Shown here: piece after piece, positions 34,327 to 39,229 of the stretch
Layout: every line of letters starts with the position of its first letter
Position numbering within the stretch: the first letter of the stretch is position 1
From: Pseudomonadota bacterium
GTDB lineage: Bacteria; Pseudomonadota; Gammaproteobacteria; Arenicellales; UBA868
Assembly: GCA_018672825.1 (NCBI GenBank)
Contig: JABHUE010000018.1
Span: forward strand, 1-39,229
Reading direction: 5' to 3'
Length of the DNA: 39,229 bases
Notes under the pieces: model-generated
Database searches by the model: none
The model's input: the letters and a program-made list of their open reading frames with translations, nothing else
What the model was told of the DNA's origin: nothing
Position numbers and translations under genes: made by a program

Positions 34327-34845
34327 TTACGGTTTCAAGGAGGCAATAACCATCACCATCTGCCGCCCTTCCATTTTTGGCATCTGCTCCACGACGCCGA
34401 CTTCTTTTAAATCTTCTTCTACTCGTTTCAGCATTTCCATTCCGAGCTCTTGGTGCGCCATTTCGCGCCCCCTGAAACGAAGCGTTACTTTTACTTTGTT
34501 ACCAGTATCCAGGAACTCCGTCAGGCGACGAACTTTAATTCCGTAGTCCCCAACATCGGTACCGGGCCGGAACTTTATCTCCTTGACCGTGATCTGCTTT
34601 TGCTTCTTTTTGGACTCCTGCTTTTTTTTGGAATTAGCGTATAGAAACTTGCCGTAGTCCATGAGTCTGCAGACCGGAGGATCTGCATTTGGCGCGATCT
34701 CTACAAGATCGAGTCCTCTCTCCTCTGCCGCGGCGCGCGCTTCCTGAGCGTTAAGTATCCCTAACTGTTCACCGGTATCACTTACTAAACGAAGTTTTTC
34801 GTAAGTGATGTCTTCATTGAGCCGTTGCTCTTTTGATCCTGCTAT
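34327..34845 (-). CDS. infC: Translation initiation factor IF-3 (AUA start)
   Basis: IF-3 binds the 30S subunit and rejects non-canonical starts. From the ATA at 34845 the protein has 172 residues, including the N-domain ([20 protein letters not shown]), [20 protein letters not shown], the linker rich in Lys/Gln, and the C-domain ([37 protein letters not shown]). A GGAGG (34854-34858) sits 8 nt before this ATA, which is optimal, whereas the in-frame TTG at 34860 overlaps the GGAGG itself. The ATG inside the gap is out of frame and soon stops. E. coli infC likewise uses a non-AUG start (AUU) for IF3 autoregulation. Start call is inferred; the gene itself is certain. Confidence 0.94.
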   Translation of the reverse strand: MAGSKEQRLNEDITYEKLRLVSDTGEQLGILNAQEARAAAEERGLDLVEIAPNADPPVCRLMDYGKFLYANSKKKQESKKKQKQITVKEIKFRPGTDVGDYGIKVRRLTEFLDTGNKVKVTLRFRGREMAHQELGMEMLKRVEEDLKEVGVVEQMPKMEGRQMVMVIASLKP

Positions 34846-34858
34846 TGCCGCATCCTCC
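34843..34858 (-). promoter_or_regulatory. infC ribosome binding site with AUA start codon
   Basis: GGAGG at 34854-34858, spacer of 8 nt, then ATA at 34843-34845. No ATG, GTG or CTG in frame offers better spacing. This decides the start chosen for infC and implies IF3-dependent negative feedback. Confidence 0.7.
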
Positions 34859-34863
34859 AAAAA

Positions 34864-36771
34864 TTAAAGCCGCGCGCTAGCGTCGAGATGAAGTAATTCC
34901 TGGTATAAATCAGAAACCTTAATGGTTCCGAGGTCTTCACCCTCTCGCGTACGCACGGCAACAGTACCTTCGGCTGTCTCTTTATCTCCCACCACCAGAA
35001 GGTAGGGAACTCGCCGAAGAGTTGACTGTCGGATTTTATAGCCTATTTTCTCGTTTCTCAAGTCACTTTCGATCCGGAGCCCCTGTTTTTTAAGGAATTT
35101 TTCAGTTTCGACGACAAAGTCCCGCTGTCGGTCGGTAATATTCATCAGAATCGCCTGAACGGGCGCAAGCCAAAACGGCATTTTACCTTCGGTATCTTCG
35201 ATAAGAATGCCGATGAATCGCTCGAGCGAACCTAAGATAGCTCGATGAATCATCACAGGTACCTGCTTAGACCCATCCTCGGCAACAAAAGTCGCGCCTA
35301 ACCGACCAGGCATTGAAAAGTCCACCTGAATTGTCCCGCATTGCCATCGCCTTCCGATCGAATCCCGAAGTACAAACTCATGTTTGGGTCCGTAAAATGC
35401 CCCTTCCCCAGGCTGAACCGTATACGGAATGTCTTTCTCTTCCAACGCTTTTGCAAGCGCCTCCTCGGCCCGATCCCATAACGCATCCTCACCCACCCTT
35501 TGCTTTGGTCGAGTCGACAGCGCTACTTCAATATCTGTAAATCCAAAATCTTTATACATCCGGTAAGTGAGCTCAATCAGGGTTGATACCTCCGCCTGAA
35601 GTTGGTCTTCTGTGCAAAACACATGAGCGTCATCCTGAGTAAACCGACGAGCTCGCAAAAGTCCATGCAATGTGCCAGATGGCTCATTGCGATGCACCAT
35701 CCCGAATTCTGCAATCCGAATCGGTAAATCGCGATAGCTTCGCAACCCCTGATTAAAAAGCTGAACGTGTCCGGGACAATTCATTGGCTTGATGGCGTAA
35801 TCACGACCATCCACATGAGTGGTAAACATGTTGTCTCGAAATTTATCCCAATGCCCGGAACGCTCCCAAAGGCTGCGATCCAGCATTTGAGGCGTGTGGA
35901 CCTCTTGATAATCGTACTCTAAGAGTAGCTCCCGAACGTAGGCTTCAACGGCGGTATAAAGTGACCAGCCATCCCGATGCCAAAACACCATACCTGGCGC
36001 CTCTTCCTGAAAATGAAAAAGATCCAAATCTTTTCCGATTCGCCGATGATCTCGTTTTTCAGCTTCCGCGATTCGATGTAGATGGGCATCCAGTGTCTTC
36101 TTGTCAGGCCAAGCCGTGCCGTAGATTCGCTGCAGCATTTCATTTTCAGAATTGCCCCGCCAATAGGCGCCGGCAAGCTTCGTTAATTTAAATGCGCGGA
36201 TTTGCTTCAGGTTAGCCACATGAGGGCCGCGACACAGATCTGTGAAATCGCCCTGGCGATACAACGACAACTCTTCTTCCGCCGGAATATCCTCAATGAT
36301 CTTTGCCTTGTACTCCTCACCAATTCCCCGAAAAAAATCAATCGCGTCGTTTCTACTCATCGAAAGTCGTTCAACTTGCGCCCCTTCGGAGGCAAGCAAT
36401 TCCATCTGCGCCTGTATACGCTCAAGATCCCCTTCTGAAAAACCGTCTGCGTAGGAAAAATCATAATAGAACCCATCTTCTATGACGGGGCCGATCGTCA
36501 CCTGAGCGTCGGGAAAAAGCTGCTTGACTGCTTGCGCTAAAAGATGGGCACAAGAGTGCCTGATCACCTCAAGTCCTTCTGGATCTTTGCCGGTAATAAT
36601 CCGAAGTTGCGCATCAGCATCCATCACGAAAGAGGCATCTACCAACCGGCCATCAACTTCGCCCGCGAGCGTCGCCTTGGCAAGCCCGGGGCCGATATCA
36701 GCCGCTACCTCGATCACGCTCAATGGCGCCGGATATTCGCGAACACTCTGATCGGGTAATGTAATTTTCAT
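34864..36771 (-). CDS. thrS: Threonine--tRNA ligase
   Basis: The 635-residue class II enzyme has the TGS domain (1-62), the editing domain with H72, H76 (RHSCAHLL), C180 and H184 (DLCRGPH), a catalytic core with zinc ligand C332 (MNCPGH) and motif 2 ([12 protein letters not shown]361), motif 3 [12 protein letters not shown], and the C-terminal anticodon-binding domain (from about 535). Motif 2 has Met-Val where E. coli has Ser-Cys; this is a conservative change. First gene of the block; infC begins 18 bp after its stop. In E. coli ThrS represses its own mRNA by a tRNA-like operator; I could not confirm one here. Confidence 0.96.
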   Translation of the reverse strand: MKITLPDQSVREYPAPLSVIEVAADIGPGLAKATLAGEVDGRLVDASFVMDADAQLRIITGKDPEGLEVIRHSCAHLLAQAVKQLFPDAQVTIGPVIEDGFYYDFSYADGFSEGDLERIQAQMELLASEGAQVERLSMSRNDAIDFFRGIGEEYKAKIIEDIPAEEELSLYRQGDFTDLCRGPHVANLKQIRAFKLTKLAGAYWRGNSENEMLQRIYGTAWPDKKTLDAHLHRIAEAEKRDHRRIGKDLDLFHFQEEAPGMVFWHRDGWSLYTAVEAYVRELLLEYDYQEVHTPQMLDRSLWERSGHWDKFRDNMFTTHVDGRDYAIKPMNCPGHVQLFNQGLRSYRDLPIRIAEFGMVHRNEPSGTLHGLLRARRFTQDDAHVFCTEDQLQAEVSTLIELTYRMYKDFGFTDIEVALSTRPKQRVGEDALWDRAEEALAKALEEKDIPYTVQPGEGAFYGPKHEFVLRDSIGRRWQCGTIQVDFSMPGRLGATFVAEDGSKQVPVMIHRAILGSLERFIGILIEDTEGKMPFWLAPVQAILMNITDRQRDFVVETEKFLKKQGLRIESDLRNEKIGYKIRQSTLRRVPYLLVVGDKETAEGTVAVRTREGEDLGTIKVSDLYQELLHLDASARL

Positions 36772-36872
36772 ATTGAAATAATTTGACCTGAAACCTAAAA
36801 CTTCTAACTTCTTTTATTTAGCGAATAAGACGAATCCTGTGACTCGCAATCGTCGAAAGTAAAACGACGCGT

Positions 36873-36878
36873 ATTATA
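36873..36878 (-). promoter_or_regulatory. Consensus -10 box upstream of thrS
   Basis: A perfect TATAAT on the minus strand lies about 100 nt upstream of the thrS ATG, in the thrS/TRAP gap. No good -35 is present at 16-18 nt; TTTACA occurs 22 nt upstream. The leader carries a short CGTCG...CGACG hairpin just downstream of the start. Confidence 0.45.
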
Positions 36879-36909
36879 GTCAAGAAAAACCTTTATTGAT
36901 TGTAAATGC

Positions 36910-38685
36910 TCAACTGATCGAAACCGGGACAAAAATAATAAGTCCGCCAAGACCGATCATGAAAAACCGCAGAACCCCCGAGCCTGGAGAAATTAACGCT
37001 CGCGAAATTAGCCATAAGCCAATGCCGGTTCTAAGCGCCATCAACATCGCCGCAACGGGCCTATCTGCAATCTGAATCAGCGCGATATCAGCCGCTAACG
37101 CCAGGGGAACAATATAGAGCCCAACCCCGAGTGACATGGCCGTCAAGGCGACCTTTAACCAGTTCGCGCCTATCATCCCGGAAGCAATAAAGACCGCGCC
37201 ACAGACTGGTGGCGTAATCGTTGAAATTAATGCAAACCAGAATACGAATAAATGGGCTTGCAGCGGCGCCATCCCGAGATCAATCAATGCCGGGCCTGCA
37301 ACAGAAACACAAATGATGTAAGCGCCAGTGGTTGGAATCTCCATTCCAAGAATCAAGCAAGCGATCGCCGTCAAGATAAGCGCAGGCCATAAAACGCCTC
37401 CGCTCCCCGACATAATCAGAGATGTAATTTTGACACCAAGACCCGTGATACCCAGCACGCCAATGACAATCGACGCGCAGAGAATAATTGAGGCAATCAT
37501 GGCAATCTGTTTTGAAGCGGAGATAAGCGATGTCTCGATACGACACCCCGCATCGCGCCATGAAAATTTGAGCTTGTTGTTTAACAAAAGCAGTGCCAAA
37601 GCGGCAAAGATTGCGACAACAGCGGAACGTTGCGGGGTGTAACCCACCGCCAGCAACAACCACATCAAAATCGAAAATGGGATAAGAAAGAAAATAGATG
37701 TGATCGCGACTTCTCGCAACGCGGGTTGGTCTTCGCGCGCCACAGGCTTCAACGAAAAACGATCGGCATAGGCATTAACCCCGACCCAAACCGCGATAAA
37801 GTACAGCACTGCGGGAAAGAGCGCTGCACTCATGACGCCGGTATACGGGGTGCCTGTGAGCTCAACCATGACAAAAGCCCCTGCGCCCATTAGGGGCGGC
37901 ATAATCTGTCCGCCCGACGACGCAACGGCCTCAACTGCCGCTGTCAAACGTTTTGGATAACCCAGTTTTTGCATTGCAGGCATCGTGATTGCGCCGGTGG
38001 ATGCCACATTGGCTGATGCCGAACCTGATATCGATCCAAATAGCGCTGAAGCCAGAATCGATACTTTTGCAGCTCCACCCTTTAAGCGGCCGGCCGCAGC
38101 GGAAGCGACATTCATGAAGCCTCGACCGGCCTCACCCGCGTTCAGGGTCGCCCCCAAAATTACAAAAATCGCGACAATCCCGACCGAGATCCCGGTGAGA
38201 CTTCCCCACAGTCCGCCTTCGGCAATGGTTAATGTCCCCATAAAACTCGAAATGGGCGTGCCTGCGTGACCAAACTCTCCCGGAATATATTGTCCCGCCA
38301 GACCATAAACGATCGCGAGAAGCGCAACAATCGGCAGCGGCCAGCCTATCGATCGCCGAGCCGCCTCTAAAACAACCGTGAGCAGAACGATCGCCAGAAT
38401 CAGCTGCGATGTTCCCTCTAAAAATCCATACTGGTCGGCAAGCGCATCCTCATGAGTCGCTACCCAGACGCAGGCCGCCACCCCGAGCACGCAAAGCGCA
38501 ACTCCCGATACCCTCTGCCATCTCGATGAATGACCCACACAGAGCACCCAAGGCAGCGCGAGCGCCATATGAATAGGGCGACTAACAAGATTTGGAGTGA
38601 GCCCTGAAAAAACCAGCCCGATATGAAACACCACGGTCGTCGCCGCAAGCGTGAGCGCAGCCCAACGCCACCACGACGCGACCAT
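36910..38685 (-). CDS. TRAP transporter fused permease (4TM/12TM, TAXI type)
   Basis: Secondary transporter driven by a sodium or proton gradient together with a periplasmic TAXI receptor; substrates of such systems are often organic acids or amino acids. The 591-residue protein is almost wholly hydrophobic, with an N-terminal part equivalent to the small DctQ subunit (about 1-150) and a DctM-like part (from about 160) containing GSISGSASANVASTGAITMP, ASSGGQIMPPLMGAGAF and GMEIPTTGAYII. It lies 22 bp downstream of the receptor gene. Substrate cannot be told from sequence. Confidence 0.92.
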   Translation of the reverse strand: MVASWWRWAALTLAATTVVFHIGLVFSGLTPNLVSRPIHMALALPWVLCVGHSSRWQRVSGVALCVLGVAACVWVATHEDALADQYGFLEGTSQLILAIVLLTVVLEAARRSIGWPLPIVALLAIVYGLAGQYIPGEFGHAGTPISSFMGTLTIAEGGLWGSLTGISVGIVAIFVILGATLNAGEAGRGFMNVASAAAGRLKGGAAKVSILASALFGSISGSASANVASTGAITMPAMQKLGYPKRLTAAVEAVASSGGQIMPPLMGAGAFVMVELTGTPYTGVMSAALFPAVLYFIAVWVGVNAYADRFSLKPVAREDQPALREVAITSIFFLIPFSILMWLLLAVGYTPQRSAVVAIFAALALLLLNNKLKFSWRDAGCRIETSLISASKQIAMIASIILCASIVIGVLGITGLGVKITSLIMSGSGGVLWPALILTAIACLILGMEIPTTGAYIICVSVAGPALIDLGMAPLQAHLFVFWFALISTITPPVCGAVFIASGMIGANWLKVALTAMSLGVGLYIVPLALAADIALIQIADRPVAAMLMALRTGIGLWLISRALISPGSGVLRFFMIGLGGLIIFVPVSIS

Positions 38686-38707
38686 GTTTCAGCTAAAAAG
38701 CAAGCGC

Positions 38708-39229
38708 CTAACGCTGTGCGTCGGTCAACGGGATGCCAATCTCATCATAAAAAATAGCGGCGCCTGGATGAATCTTTCCCGAGATATTTTCCATTAAACC
38801 CTCATTCACGCCATTCCACCAGGCCGCGCCTGCGCCCATCTCTTTCTTTTGTTCCCAGTATGTTTTGGTAAGCTCGTAGGCAATCTTCTCATCCATCTCG
38901 GTCGTGGTGTAAGCAACAACAGGTAGCGATGTGGTCACGATATCACTCCCCTGCCCCGCATAGGTACCGGCCGGAATCACAAGTCTTGCGCGTTTTGTTT
39001 TGGCGATGGCATCATCCGATAATGACAGTACCGTAACGCCAACGGATGCGGCGGCCTCAATGACATTTGGCGCCGGGAAAGAGCCAGCTGTTACAAAGCC
39101 GTCGATCTGTCCGTTCTTGAGTGCAGCAACAGCGTTAGAAAGTTCTGCGTCCGCCAGTTCGACTTTGCCTTCCAAGCCAAAAAGTTTGATGTACTTCGCA
39201 CCCTCTTTTGCACCAAACGAACCTTTTCC
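38708..39229 (-). CDS. TAXI family TRAP solute-binding protein (partial)
   Basis: The frame is open to the window edge, so at least 173 C-terminal residues are visible and the N-terminus with signal peptide is missing. The text fits the TAXI receptor C-terminal lobe: DGFVTAGSFPAPNVIEAA (ligand-pocket strand), AGTYAGQGSDIVTTSLPVVAY, WNGVNEGLMENISGKIHPGA and IFYDEIGI. It precedes the fused permease in the usual TAXI-permease order. The gene begins beyond 39229. Confidence 0.9.
   Translation of the reverse strand, partial: GKGSFGAKEGAKYIKLFGLEGKVELADAELSNAVAALKNGQIDGFVTAGSFPAPNVIEAAASVGVTVLSLSDDAIAKTKRARLVIPAGTYAGQGSDIVTTSLPVVAYTTTEMDEKIAYELTKTYWEQKKEMGAGAAWWNGVNEGLMENISGKIHPGAAIFYDEIGIPLTDAQR

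Noticed and set aside
36772-36909. tRNA-like ThrS operator in the thrS leader
   Set aside because: The leader has one short hairpin but no pair of anticodon-like arms that I could trace.

Overview
The window looks like a core-genome stretch of a mid-GC gammaproteobacterium. The evidence is gene order: pilZ-holB-tmk-mltG beside fabF-acpP-fabG-fabH-plsX-rpmF, rne divergent from rluC, surE-pcm-(yqaA)-nlpD, and thrS-infC-rpmI-rplT-pheS-pheT-ihfA-merR-tRNA-Pro. All are classical gammaproteobacterial blocks. I cannot name the genus. The TAXI-type TRAP transporter and the absence of rpoS next to nlpD would fit an aquatic, possibly uncultivated, lineage, but that is inference.

Layout. Positions 1-310 hold the end of an unknown plus-strand gene pair, closed by a bidirectional terminator and facing a bactofilin gene. 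From 1142 to 9843 one minus-strand block runs rpmF-plsX-fabH-fabG-acpP-fabF-mltG-tmk-holB-pilZ-tatD (fatty-acid synthesis, septal/lateral peptidoglycan processing, DNA replication, type IV pili). A good sigma70-type promoter (9938-9967) with a perfect 12-bp palindrome inside its spacer drives it, and maf diverges from it. From 10569 to 12884 lie sppA, a Rieske protein and rluC. A 572-bp structured leader separates rluC from the divergent rne (RNase E with a short C-terminal half). From 15563 to 20072, minus strand, are rlmD, a DEDDy exonuclease, thrC and hom. A small Mth938-like gene faces nlpD-yqaA-pcm-surE. Then come a plus-strand cation diffusion facilitator, a CorC/HlyC-type membrane protein, a small cytochrome c, ilvE, an unassigned radical SAM plus methyltransferase pair, tRNA-Pro(GGG), and the translation block ending in thrS. 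A TAXI TRAP transporter, cut by the window end, closes the region.

Points that depart from the textbook arrangement: infC appears to start with AUA placed 8 nt behind a GGAGG ribosome binding site, the IF3 autoregulatory type of start. The fab cluster lacks fabD, pabC and yceD. nlpD is not followed by rpoS. The rplT-pheS gap carries a strong terminator/attenuator but no Phe-rich leader peptide. The least explained genes are the radical SAM/methyltransferase pair downstream of tRNA-Pro and the small coupled gene at 68-307. No CRISPR array, insertion sequence or prophage was seen. Most of the window is ordinary conserved housekeeping DNA, and I did not find a clearly new multi-gene system.
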